Shown piece by piece: positions 7,804 through 16,394 of a DNA stretch of 64,000 nt; within the stretch, counting starts at the first letter, position 1; each line of letters begins with the position of its first letter. The notes beneath the pieces are model-generated. The model saw nothing but the letters and a program-made list of their open reading frames with translations. It had not been told where the DNA came from and ran no database searches. Source of the stretch: Euzebyella marina (lineage in GTDB: Bacteria; Bacteroidota; Bacteroidia; Flavobacteriales; Flavobacteriaceae); the NCBI RefSeq assembly GCF_014855515.1, contig NZ_JACYFK010000002.1, forward strand, positions 496,001-560,000, written 5' to 3'. The position numbers were made by a program, and so were the translations under genes.

Positions 7804-9303
7804 TTAACTATAGGTACGGTCGTGAGACATTAAGGTGTTCCACTGGTCTGTAGGAGCAAAATAGCTCTTGTCTTTTGGGTGAACATGCTTTTTGAGCACT
7901 TCTTCGTTCAACTCGATACCCAAACCTGGTGCAGTTAGAGGTACGGTAGCAAAACCTTTGTCTATCATTTTGAAACCGCCAACGGTGGTTACCAAATCTT
8001 CCCACCAAGGAAGATCGACCGAATGGTGCTCCAAAGCCAAGAAGTTCTGCGATGCTGCCGCGCAATGTACATTGGCCATAAAGGAAACAGGCGTGCCTGC
8101 TTGGTGCATGGCCATTGCGATACCAAACTCTTCTGCATAATCGGCAATTCTCTTGGTTTCTAAAAGTCCGCCAGAAGAAGCCAAATCTGGGTGAACGATA
8201 TCTACCGCTCTTTCATGAATCAGAGGTTTGAAATCTTTCAACAAATAAATATCCTCACCTGTAGTGGTAGGCGTATCAATGGAACGTGTAATTTCTTTCC
8301 ATTGTTCAGTGTATTGCCATGGCACCATATCTTCGAACCAGGCCAATCGGTATTTCTCCAACGCCTTGGCCAACCTCATGTTATTGTTCATGTCAAAATG
8401 CCCATAATGGTCGGTAGAAATAGGAATTTCATACCCCACCATATTACGAACATCCTCAACTACCTGTTGTAGATGTTCCAACCCTTTCTCAGTAATCTGT
8501 ATCTGGGTAAAGGGGTGCATGGTATTGCCATAAGACATGTAATTTCTCTGGTCGCCCCATTGAGCTAGATTGCCCTTGGAATCTTCCCAGAATTTGCCAT
8601 TGACGACGGTATCTTTCATACCCTTTAGTTCCCCTATCGAAACATCCATTTTAAGCCAAGTATATCCTTGTTCCTTTACCCTAAAATTGATTAAGCGCTG
8701 TTGCTCTTCAGGAGAATTGGCTTCAGGAGTATCAGCATATAATCGAACCTTGTCTCGATATCTACCCCCCAATAGCTGCCAAGCTGGAACGTTATAGGCC
8801 TTTCCGCAAAGATCCCATAGGGCCATTTCTACAGCACAGACCCCACCGGCCTGTCTTGCCGGTCCACCAAATTGCTTGATGGTCTTGAATATCTTTTCGA
8901 CATTACAAGGATTCTCGCCTAGGATTCTACTTTTGAGCATAAGTGCATACTTGACATCGGCTGCGTCACGCACTTCGCCCAAACCATGTATGCCTTGATT
9001 GGTCTCAATTTTTATAATCGGGGTACCCCCCATTACATTGGTAACCACATAGCGCATATCGGTGATCTTCAATTCAGAAGGTGCCGAGGCCCTATTAACT
9101 TTTGAAGTGGTCTCTGCAACCCTATCTTCGAAAGAATAGCCCATAAAGCTCGATAGTGCAATACCGCCCAAGGCCGTTTTCTTTAGAAAATTACGACGGT
9201 CATCTCCGGTTTTAGGATTATTGATTTCTTCTTGCCGAGATGCTGCGTATGCCTTTTCTTCCGCTTTATTTTGAGCAATTAATTTCTGTAACGTGTTTTT
9301 CAT
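7804..9303 (-). CDS. Tat-exported enolase-superfamily acid-sugar dehydratase (mandelate racemase/galactonate dehydratase-like)
   Basis: A 499-residue enolase-superfamily enzyme. A capping domain (about 75-190) is followed by a TIM barrel with metal ligands Asp298 (STDHYG), Glu324 (WFEDM) and Glu350 (TGEDIY); Lys218 (WLKMD) and His400 (MHQAG) occupy acid/base positions. This arrangement suits dehydration of an aldonate to a 2-keto-3-deoxy acid; the exact sugar acid is unknown. The N-terminus carries a twin-arginine motif, DRRNFLKK at 35-42, plus a hydrophobic stretch (TALGGIALSSFMGYSF), so the folded enzyme should be exported. A polar segment of about 45 residues (222-268) is inserted in the barrel. 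It follows susD by 30 bp. Confidence 0.85.
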   Translation of the reverse strand: MKNTLQKLIAQNKAEEKAYAASRQEEINNPKTGDDRRNFLKKTALGGIALSSFMGYSFEDRVAETTSKVNRASAPSELKITDMRYVVTNVMGGTPIIKIETNQGIHGLGEVRDAADVKYALMLKSRILGENPCNVEKIFKTIKQFGGPARQAGGVCAVEMALWDLCGKAYNVPAWQLLGGRYRDKVRLYADTPEANSPEEQQRLINFRVKEQGYTWLKMDVSIGELKGMKDTVVNGKFWEDSKGNLAQWGDQRNYMSYGNTMHPFTQIQITEKGLEHLQQVVEDVRNMVGYEIPISTDHYGHFDMNNNMRLAKALEKYRLAWFEDMVPWQYTEQWKEITRSIDTPTTTGEDIYLLKDFKPLIHERAVDIVHPDLASSGGLLETKRIADYAEEFGIAMAMHQAGTPVSFMANVHCAAASQNFLALEHHSVDLPWWEDLVTTVGGFKMIDKGFATVPLTAPGLGIELNEEVLKKHVHPKDKSYFAPTDQWNTLMSHDRTYS

Positions 9304-9333
9304 ATCTAGTATTCTTGTTTGGATTTCTTGAAT

Positions 9334-10866
9334 TTATTGATCCCACCAAATTTTGGTTTCGAGGTTATCGGCTCCCATTCTTGATACCGCCGCACCTAAG
9401 TTTTCATTATTTGTTGCCACCTCAGAATTGGGGTATGTCAATCTATTAATGAAATCAGTGCTTATATCTTGTGCCGGATAGGTATTTCTATCCAATGCAG
9501 GAAAACCGGTTCTTCTAAAGTTAGCAAATGCCTCGGGCCCATTCATAAAACAAGAAACCCAGTATTGATTTCCTATTTGTTCCAGTGCATTACCGGCATC
9601 AAAAGGGTTTTCGGCCAAGTAGGCCTCAATATCTTCATTCAGTATTTCGACCGAAGCATCATACTCTACCATAAGTTCCATATGCGCCCTAACCCCTTGA
9701 TTGTATAGCTCGGTGGCATCACCACTCGTCCATCCCCTCACAGCGGCTTCAGCCAATAATAATTGGGTCTGGCTATAGGTAATAATATACATGGGTGCCG
9801 TTTGCTTGGCGATACGAAACCTATCTATTTGTGTAAAGTCATAAAAACTTGCCAAACCTAGATTGGATGCAACAGCGCCTATGGTCCCATTATCATAACC
9901 CATAGGCATACCTACCTGCTCTTCAGGATCTTTTACGCCCGCATCAATGGTTTGATCGGGTCCGGAGGTTGCACCTACGAAGCGAAGCGCCAACGATTCT
10001 AACCTTGGGTCGTTGGTAGAGGTAAGAAAGTCAACGAAAGTATCGACCATATAAAAGTTATTTGCTTCTGTTGCATTCAAAAGAGAACCCGCATTGTTGG
10101 TGAAATTGCTATCATGGCGGACCACATAGTTATCATCGTTTGACTGCATTACACCGCCAGCAATAGCATCATTGACCGTTTGCTCGGCCAAACCCGGATT
10201 CACCTCCGACAAATGCATGCCAAGTCTCAGAAGCAATGAATATCCAAATCTCTTCCATTTTTGGATGTCTCCTGAATATAGTACTTCACCATTTTCAGAA
10301 GGGGCCGACTCACTTAAGGCCGCAGTCGCTTCTTTTACTTCATTGATCAAATCGGTATAAATGGCTTCTTGGGCGTCGTAGGCCGGTAGCACAATCTGAT
10401 CAGATATACCCTTACCTGCCTCAGAGTAAGGCACATCTCCATACTCATCGGTTAAGATCATAAACGTCATTGCCTGTATAAGGCGGGTCATTTGAAGTAA
10501 GTTGGGTCTTTCCGGAGCTTCTTCAGCTTGAAGTTGACCCATTATATCCCCGGTATTCTTGATAACATTTTCATAGTATTTAACCCAATGATCATCGGTC
10601 ACATCCCTATTGTCTTGATTATAGTTAGCACCTGTCAAAACACCAGAGTTTGGTGAAACAATTTGCTGCACTACCCCCAAATCATAAATCAATTGGGCAT
10701 TGGAAAACGAGGTGTTGATAATGGCATTGTTCAACAAGAATATAGGATCGACACTATCGCTCGTAGGGTCTACATTATTGGTATTAATTTCATCGAAATT
10801 TTTATCGCATGATATGACCAGGAAAACCATTCCGAAGGCCATAATTCTATATATTATATTTTTCAT
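9334..10866 (-). CDS. susD: SusD/RagB-family glycan-binding lipoprotein
   Basis: A surface lipoprotein of 510 residues. The signal peptide MKNIIYRIMAFGMVFLVISC ends in a lipobox Cys followed by DKNFDEINTN, the common SusD N-terminus, then helical TPR-like repeats. The features DNNNVDPTS-like start, LAEAAVRGW and EQIGNQYWVSCFMNGPEAFANFRRTGFP belong to the SusD-like_2 type. It pairs with the SusC encoded just upstream to capture oligosaccharide at the outer membrane. Another ATG at 10878 directly follows the susC stop codon; the ATG at 10866 is preferred because it gives a normal lipoprotein signal without extra residues. Ligand unknown; the neighbouring sulfatase and uronate genes suggest a sulfated polyuronide. 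Confidence 0.92.
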   Translation of the reverse strand: MKNIIYRIMAFGMVFLVISCDKNFDEINTNNVDPTSDSVDPIFLLNNAIINTSFSNAQLIYDLGVVQQIVSPNSGVLTGANYNQDNRDVTDDHWVKYYENVIKNTGDIMGQLQAEEAPERPNLLQMTRLIQAMTFMILTDEYGDVPYSEAGKGISDQIVLPAYDAQEAIYTDLINEVKEATAALSESAPSENGEVLYSGDIQKWKRFGYSLLLRLGMHLSEVNPGLAEQTVNDAIAGGVMQSNDDNYVVRHDSNFTNNAGSLLNATEANNFYMVDTFVDFLTSTNDPRLESLALRFVGATSGPDQTIDAGVKDPEEQVGMPMGYDNGTIGAVASNLGLASFYDFTQIDRFRIAKQTAPMYIITYSQTQLLLAEAAVRGWTSGDATELYNQGVRAHMELMVEYDASVEILNEDIEAYLAENPFDAGNALEQIGNQYWVSCFMNGPEAFANFRRTGFPALDRNTYPAQDISTDFINRLTYPNSEVATNNENLGAAVSRMGADNLETKIWWDQ

Positions 10867-10878
10867 GATGTTTTCCAT

Positions 10879-13800
10879 TTAGAATTTACAGTTAAGGTTA
10901 AAACCTATACTACGTGTAGTGGGAACACCAGTTGACTCAAGCCCGGAAACATTATCGGAGCTATAACCGAAAGAATCAGGATCAATATTCGGCACCCATT
11001 TTTTAATGATGAAAAGGTTGTTAGCGAAAAGATTGACAGTTACCCCTTTAAAAAAGGTATCGTCTGAAAGTAAATCGCTGAGGTCGTAACCCAAGTTCAA
11101 CTGTCTGAACTTCCAATACCCACTATCATACACGATAGGTTCTATCAACTGTTGAGAGCGAACAACTTCCCAATAGGTTTGCGCCGGAGTGGCCACCGTA
11201 TTAGGTTGCCCGGCCTGATTAACTCCGTCACCGACTACACCTCCTTCACGCCCCTCTAAGGTCATTTTATGAAGACCGTGGCGTGTGGCATTGAAATTGG
11301 TTCCGGAAATCATTTTTCCTCCTAGTTTAAAATCGATTAAGAACGATGCACTAAAGTTCTTGTACTTAAAACTATTGGTGATACCACCTACCCATTTGGG
11401 TAAGGCGCTACCGAAAAAGACGATTTCATCTGATCGTAAAGGTCTACCATCATCAGCAAACATCTGTCTACCCTGATCATCGAATTTATAACCAAAGCCT
11501 GCTAATTGACCGATTTCTTCACCGACTACCTGATAGAGAAAACCATTAAATGCATGGGTACCCACCACAATACTCTCTCCTGGTGCATCTGTAAGAAGGC
11601 TTACCACCTTGGTTTTATTGTAAGATGTATTGAGGGTAATATCCCATCGTAAATCGTCATTCCTTATCGGCACCAAAGTCAATAAAGCTTCCACCCCATC
11701 ACTTCTACTTTCACCACTATTTATCAAGGTGCTTACAAAGCCTGAAGTATTTGAAATTTGAGCAGGAATGATTTGATCGAACGTCGATTTACGATATACA
11801 CTCAAATCTAAATTTACTCGGGACTCGAACATCCTTAAATCCAAACCTATTTCTGTTTCCTTAACGCGCATGGGCTTAAGGTTAGGGTTGGGCAACGTGC
11901 TAGTATTGGCGGAAGCCACTGGTTGCAGAAGTCCATCGGAATTGGCAAATAGATTTGTATTGATATTGTAAAAGAGCGCATCTGAATATGGTGGAACATC
12001 TGTATCACTACCCACCTCTGCATAAGCAGCTCTTAACTTACCAAAACTTAGCCATTCAGCATTCTCAAAAGCATTTGAGAAAACATAACTCGCGGAGACC
12101 GAAGGATACAAAATGCTACGATTTGCCGGTGATAAGGTAGTGAACCAATCGTTTCTAGCCGTAGCGCTTAAATAGTACGTATCTTGATATGAAAGATCTA
12201 AAGCTCCATACAATGAATTTACCCCACGCTCTGAAAAACTATAAATTGGATCTTTTACCCGACCGTTCTGAACCGTGTAAAGATCTCTAATAACAAAATC
12301 GGTCACGTTTGTTCGGTTCAATTTAGAGATTCGTTTCATTTTGTTACCTCCTAAATTGACACCTATATTAAACTCTTCTCCCAAATCTTTATTGGCCGAG
12401 ATGAGAAAGTCTACGTTTGTTTCCCTAAATCTTCTTACTTCTTGCGTAAAGGTACCGTTTACGAAACCTTCCGGTGCAGGTGGTCTTGAAGCTTGACCGG
12501 TAGGAAAACCATTATAGGCCTGATCTCTTGACCAATAATCTTGGCCCACTCGAATCTGACCAAAGAGCCATGATAAAAAGTCATATTTTAAAGAAACATT
12601 ACCAAAAATTCTATCCCTTTCAATTTCATTAAACTGTTCGCTTAAAGTAAAATAAGGATTGGTACGGTTTCTAAATCTTGAATAAACATATTCGTTGCCA
12701 TTTTCATCGAACTTATTGGCATCCAATAAATCCAAAGGCATTGAATTCGCCATATTGAAAAGAGCGACCGGTATGGTATTGTCTTGCTGACCTACGTTAG
12801 GAGGATTGATATTTCTTTCATTGGAATAATTGATATTCGTAGTAAAAGAAAGTTTACGTGATAAAATATAACTGGCTCCTAAACCTACATTGATCCTCTT
12901 AAACTCATTGTTCGGAGTAATACCCTTGCTCTCTAAGTTAGACAGGGACAGGTTGAAGCCTCCTTTTTCACTATTTCCTGAGAGTCCAATTGAATTGGTT
13001 ATATCTAAACCATGTCTGTAGAACTTCTCGATTCTATCATAGACGGGCTCATAAGGCACCTCAATTCCGTTAAATAGAACTTGCGTCATCCCTGGCTGAA
13101 AGCGTTCACCGAAAGACCATTGGCCAGAAGTAGGGTTGGCAGAAGTAGGTCTTACCCCATTCTCCCCTTGGCCATACTCATATTGATAATCTGTAAAATC
13201 TAACGGTTTTTGGTCAGCGATGCTTAAAGTATAGGTGACACCTATACCTTCACCAGAACCCCGGGTCTTAGTAGTTATCATGATAACGCCATCTTTTGCT
13301 CGAGACCCATACAGAGCGGCACCAGTGGCACCTTTTAAAATGGTCATACTTTCAATATCATCAGGGTTGATACTGGAGAAACCATCACCCCCATCAGAAT
13401 AAACACCTCCGTCACTTGTGCCTAATTCGCCGCTACTTCCGGAACTTCCAACGTTGGTTCCGAAACTAGTGTTGTCTATAGGAACACCATTTACAACAAT
13501 TAAAGGGTTATTTGTACCTGAAATGGACGATTGCCCACGTATACGTACTTTTGAAGACCCACCAGGACCTGTACCGAGTGCCGAAACGTTCACACCCGCA
13601 ACTTTACCCTGTAAAGTATTCATAAAGTTAGAAGAACGGTTAACGTTCACCTCTTCGGCATCTACTTTGGCCACTGAATAGCCGAGTTTTCTAGTCTCCT
13701 GTTTAATACCTAGGGCCGTAACTACCACTTCATCCAAAGCTTCCGAATCTTCAGAAAGTTGTACGTTAATGACAGTGGATTGAGCGACAGGCACCTCTTT

Positions 13801-14379
13801 TGTGGCAAAACCTAAAGAGCTAAATACCAAAACAGCATTAGAACTGCCAGTAGTCAACGCATAATTACCGTCGAAATCGGTTGCCGTACCGTTCGTAGTT
13901 CCCTTTTCGACTACTGATACGCTCGGTAGCGGTACGCCGTCGGTATCGGTGACCACCCCACTTATTTCTTGTTGAATTGTTCTGTTTGAAGCAGCTATTT
14001 TTGATAGCGAAGAACCAAGAGATTTGGTGAGTATAATCTGGGTGTCCAGAATTTCAAATGCAATCGGTGTATTCTTAAAAAGGTCTTCCAGCACTCCAAT
14101 AAGAGGAGTTTTGTTATAACTGACACTTACCTTTCTATTATAATTTACCTGATTGTCATTGTAGAGCACCTTGAAATCGGTCATCGACTCGATTTCGTGT
14201 AAAACTTTCTCAACGGTCACGTTCTGCAACTGTAGAGTGATTTTTGTATCGGCCGAAGACGGATTACCCTGAGCCTGGAAAAAAATAATGGCAAAAAGGC
14301 AAATGCTGAGTTTCATTTTGAGCCGTAACTTCAATGGATGAGGGGTACCACCCCCCAACCATATGATTGGGTTTTTCAT
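10879..14379 (-). CDS. susC: SusC/RagA-family TonB-dependent transporter with N-terminal STN domain
   Basis: An outer-membrane import channel of 1166 residues. After a signal peptide (MKLSICLFAIIFFQAQG) come an STN/secretin-like domain (roughly 45-105), a carboxypeptidase-regulatory-like domain (ISGVVTDTDGVPLPSVSV onward), EALDEVVVTALG, the plug with GKVAGVNV and PLIVVNGVPID, and a 22-strand barrel ending in Phe. The STN domain talks to the FecR anti-sigma factor, matching the fecR and ECF sigma genes upstream. The upstream TTG at 14391 is rejected in favour of ATG 14379: a perfect -7 element (TAAATTTG on the minus strand, 14389-14396) overlaps that TTG, although no TTG -33 box is found. The stop codon abuts susD, indicating a two-gene unit. 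Confidence 0.95.
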   Translation of the reverse strand: MKNPIIWLGGGTPHPLKLRLKMKLSICLFAIIFFQAQGNPSSADTKITLQLQNVTVEKVLHEIESMTDFKVLYNDNQVNYNRKVSVSYNKTPLIGVLEDLFKNTPIAFEILDTQIILTKSLGSSLSKIAASNRTIQQEISGVVTDTDGVPLPSVSVVEKGTTNGTATDFDGNYALTTGSSNAVLVFSSLGFATKEVPVAQSTVINVQLSEDSEALDEVVVTALGIKQETRKLGYSVAKVDAEEVNVNRSSNFMNTLQGKVAGVNVSALGTGPGGSSKVRIRGQSSISGTNNPLIVVNGVPIDNTSFGTNVGSSGSSGELGTSDGGVYSDGGDGFSSINPDDIESMTILKGATGAALYGSRAKDGVIMITTKTRGSGEGIGVTYTLSIADQKPLDFTDYQYEYGQGENGVRPTSANPTSGQWSFGERFQPGMTQVLFNGIEVPYEPVYDRIEKFYRHGLDITNSIGLSGNSEKGGFNLSLSNLESKGITPNNEFKRINVGLGASYILSRKLSFTTNINYSNERNINPPNVGQQDNTIPVALFNMANSMPLDLLDANKFDENGNEYVYSRFRNRTNPYFTLSEQFNEIERDRIFGNVSLKYDFLSWLFGQIRVGQDYWSRDQAYNGFPTGQASRPPAPEGFVNGTFTQEVRRFRETNVDFLISANKDLGEEFNIGVNLGGNKMKRISKLNRTNVTDFVIRDLYTVQNGRVKDPIYSFSERGVNSLYGALDLSYQDTYYLSATARNDWFTTLSPANRSILYPSVSASYVFSNAFENAEWLSFGKLRAAYAEVGSDTDVPPYSDALFYNINTNLFANSDGLLQPVASANTSTLPNPNLKPMRVKETEIGLDLRMFESRVNLDLSVYRKSTFDQIIPAQISNTSGFVSTLINSGESRSDGVEALLTLVPIRNDDLRWDITLNTSYNKTKVVSLLTDAPGESIVVGTHAFNGFLYQVVGEEIGQLAGFGYKFDDQGRQMFADDGRPLRSDEIVFFGSALPKWVGGITNSFKYKNFSASFLIDFKLGGKMISGTNFNATRHGLHKMTLEGREGGVVGDGVNQAGQPNTVATPAQTYWEVVRSQQLIEPIVYDSGYWKFRQLNLGYDLSDLLSDDTFFKGVTVNLFANNLFIIKKWVPNIDPDSFGYSSDNVSGLESTGVPTTRSIGFNLNCKF

Positions 14380-14430
14380 ATCTTTGTTCAAATTTAGATG
14401 GTTAACGTAGTGTAGATCACTCTAAATCGT

Positions 14431-14466
14431 AATCGGGAAATGTGCCAGCATTTTCCGATTTTTTTA
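14431..14466 (+). terminator. Hairpin with T-run reading on the plus strand, between fecR and susC
   Basis: AATCGGGAAATG (14431-14442) pairs with CATTTTCCGATT (14449-14460) with one G-T wobble; a run of T follows to 14466. In sense this is an intrinsic terminator for plus-strand transcription, yet both neighbours are on the minus strand. On the minus strand the T-run becomes a leading A-run and the hairpin sits in the susC leader, where it could be regulatory. Confidence 0.5.
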
Positions 14467-14521
14467 TGACTAGAGTTGTAGTAGTTTTGTTGCAGTTACA
14501 TTAAATCATAGGCATTCTAGT

Positions 14522-15682
14522 TTAAGGTTTTTCAATTATTACATTTTTTCCGGTGACTGTAAATTTCATTGGATAGTTCTTGTTGAAAGCTTCAAAGACC
14601 TGACTAATGGTTTCAGTATCAAAACTGGCATTGAACCTTATGTCATTAAGTTCTTGATAGTTATTTTGAATTATAACATTATAGTTTCGCTCTAGCTTTT
14701 TAGTAATATCTTCAAAGGGCATGTGACTGAAAATAATTCGCCCGTCCATCCAACCCGTAAAAAGATCGGTGTTGGTCTCCCGAAACTCTATAGTCTTTAA
14801 TTCTTTTTCCCAAATGGCCATTTCACCAGGAACCAAGCGTCTACTTGTCTCATCAAAATCAGTTGTAGAATCATAGAAGCCCACCGAACCCTCAACCAAT
14901 ACGGTTCTTATATTCTCATCCTCAGGATAAGCCGATAGGTTAAACTTAGTACCTAGAACCCGTATGTTAAGTTCGTTCGCATTGATGATAAACGGACTGT
15001 TCTTATCTTCTGACACATCAAAAAAACCTTCGCCGGTCAAAAAGATTTGTCGTGACTTGCCCTCAATAAATTCAACGGGATACCTCAAAGAACTGCCTGC
15101 ATTCAAGTGAGCTTTTGTACCATCTGAAAGAATAAGAACAAACCGTTTGCCGTAAGGCACATTTACCGTATTATAGACCAATTTTTTGGCCTTCTTACCC
15201 TTGTGGTAAATAAGTTGATTACCTTGTTGTAGACCAACGCGTGTTCCGTCTTTATCATACACAGAGGCATTACCGGCTTCTGAAATTGTTTTAATGCTAC
15301 CATCTGATAGCTGCAAGGTGATTTGACTTTCAGGATTTTCAGAAACTTGGGAAAAATTCGAATTAAAGTTATGATCCCAATAGAAATAGCCCGCCGTGAG
15401 ACAGACCAATAATACCGCTGCATATTTGACAAATTGAAAGAAGTGTAACCGCCTTACCTTTCTTTTATCCTTTCGAATGGTATCAAGAAGTTTCTTTTTG
15501 GCACCGCCGGTATTGTACTCACTCATAACATGTCGCGTAAAAAAATCAATTTCCAAATAGGTTCTGAACACATTATGATTGCCCGACTTGCTCAAAGAAC
15601 CATTAAGTTCATCAAGCTCTTCCGAAGAGATGGCATTTGTAAGGTATTTTGCCAATTGTATTTCGAAGTTGGAAAATCTCAT
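14522..15682 (-). CDS. fecR: FecR-family anti-sigma factor
   Basis: An inner-membrane anti-sigma regulator of 386 residues. The N-terminal cytoplasmic part (1-80) would hold the ECF sigma factor; a single membrane helix lies at about 82-102 (FVKYAAVLLVCLTAGYFYW); the periplasmic part carries the FecR domain (VPYGKRFVLILSDGTKAHLNAGSSLRYP and IRVLGTKFNLSAY) and a C-terminal DUF4974 region (FEDITKKLERNYNVII) that contacts the STN domain of SusC. It sits 142 bp upstream of susC on the same strand and is divergent from the sigma gene, with 112 bp between the two start codons. Glycan binding at SusC would relay through this protein to release the sigma factor. Confidence 0.93.
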   Translation of the reverse strand: MRFSNFEIQLAKYLTNAISSEELDELNGSLSKSGNHNVFRTYLEIDFFTRHVMSEYNTGGAKKKLLDTIRKDKRKVRRLHFFQFVKYAAVLLVCLTAGYFYWDHNFNSNFSQVSENPESQITLQLSDGSIKTISEAGNASVYDKDGTRVGLQQGNQLIYHKGKKAKKLVYNTVNVPYGKRFVLILSDGTKAHLNAGSSLRYPVEFIEGKSRQIFLTGEGFFDVSEDKNSPFIINANELNIRVLGTKFNLSAYPEDENIRTVLVEGSVGFYDSTTDFDETSRRLVPGEMAIWEKELKTIEFRETNTDLFTGWMDGRIIFSHMPFEDITKKLERNYNVIIQNNYQELNDIRFNASFDTETISQVFEAFNKNYPMKFTVTGKNVIIEKP

Positions 15683-15794
15683 ATTGCGATATCTATCATT
15701 AATACGAGTAAATTTTACACTACCCTAAAGTTTTTTTGATATTTTTTTTCATAAATTTAATTTCTAACCAATTTTGTATTGCAGAACCCTATTT

Positions 15795-16394
15795 ATGAGA
15801 ATTGATTTTAATGACAATACCCTGCTTATTCAAAACCTCAAAAATGGTGATGAAAAAGCATATGAATATTTAGTAGATAATTACCATCATAGGCTGTGCG
15901 TGTATGCGAATAGTTTGGTAAACGATCACGATCATGCCGAAGACATTGTACAGAATGTTTTCATTCGCACATGGGAGAGACGCCACAATCTCAAAAGTAA
16001 CTTCACCATCAAAAGTTTTTTGTATAAGTCTGTGCACAATGAATTTATCGATCAGTACAGGAAGAAAAAATCAGTCACGGCCTTAGAAAAAAAGTACATT
16101 GAAGAATTAGAGCGCTTTACCGAAAAAGATGAGGTTTTCTTTGAAAGGCTACTGAATTTGGTACAGCGAGAGATTCAAAACCTACCACCTAAATGTCGAA
16201 AGATATTTTTGATGAGCAAGCAAGAGGGCTTTACAAATGTTGAAATTGCCGAACAGCTAAATGTTTCCATCAAAACCATTGAATATCATATTACTAAAGC
16301 CTTTGCCATCTTGAGGCAAAAAGCAAATAAAGATATGGAGCCTGTTTTGTTTTTATTGTTCGGATTTAGAAGACCTAGCAAATTAAAAGCCTAA
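15795..16394 (+). CDS. ECF-type RNA polymerase sigma factor
   Basis: A 199-residue extracytoplasmic-function sigma factor of the Bacteroidota FecI-like group. Region 2 is seen in YEYLVDNYHHRLCVYANSLV and HAEDIVQNVFIRTWERR; region 4 in LPPKCRKIFLMSKQEGFTN and VEIAEQLNVSIKTIEYHI. It should drive susC/susD once freed from FecR. The ATG at 15795 is chosen over an in-frame TTG at 15774, because the MRIDFND start matches the usual family length. It is divergent from fecR. Its TAA stop (16392-16394) overlaps the sulfatase stop on the other strand within the four bases CTAA. Confidence 0.92.
   Translation: MRIDFNDNTLLIQNLKNGDEKAYEYLVDNYHHRLCVYANSLVNDHDHAEDIVQNVFIRTWERRHNLKSNFTIKSFLYKSVHNEFIDQYRKKKSVTALEKKYIEELERFTEKDEVFFERLLNLVQREIQNLPPKCRKIFLMSKQEGFTNVEIAEQLNVSIKTIEYHITKAFAILRQKANKDMEPVLFLLFGFRRPSKLKA

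Noticed and set aside
14380-14391. TTG start of SusC at 14391
   Set aside because: An ATG four codons later gives the usual start for STN-type SusC, and the TTG overlaps a -7-like element.
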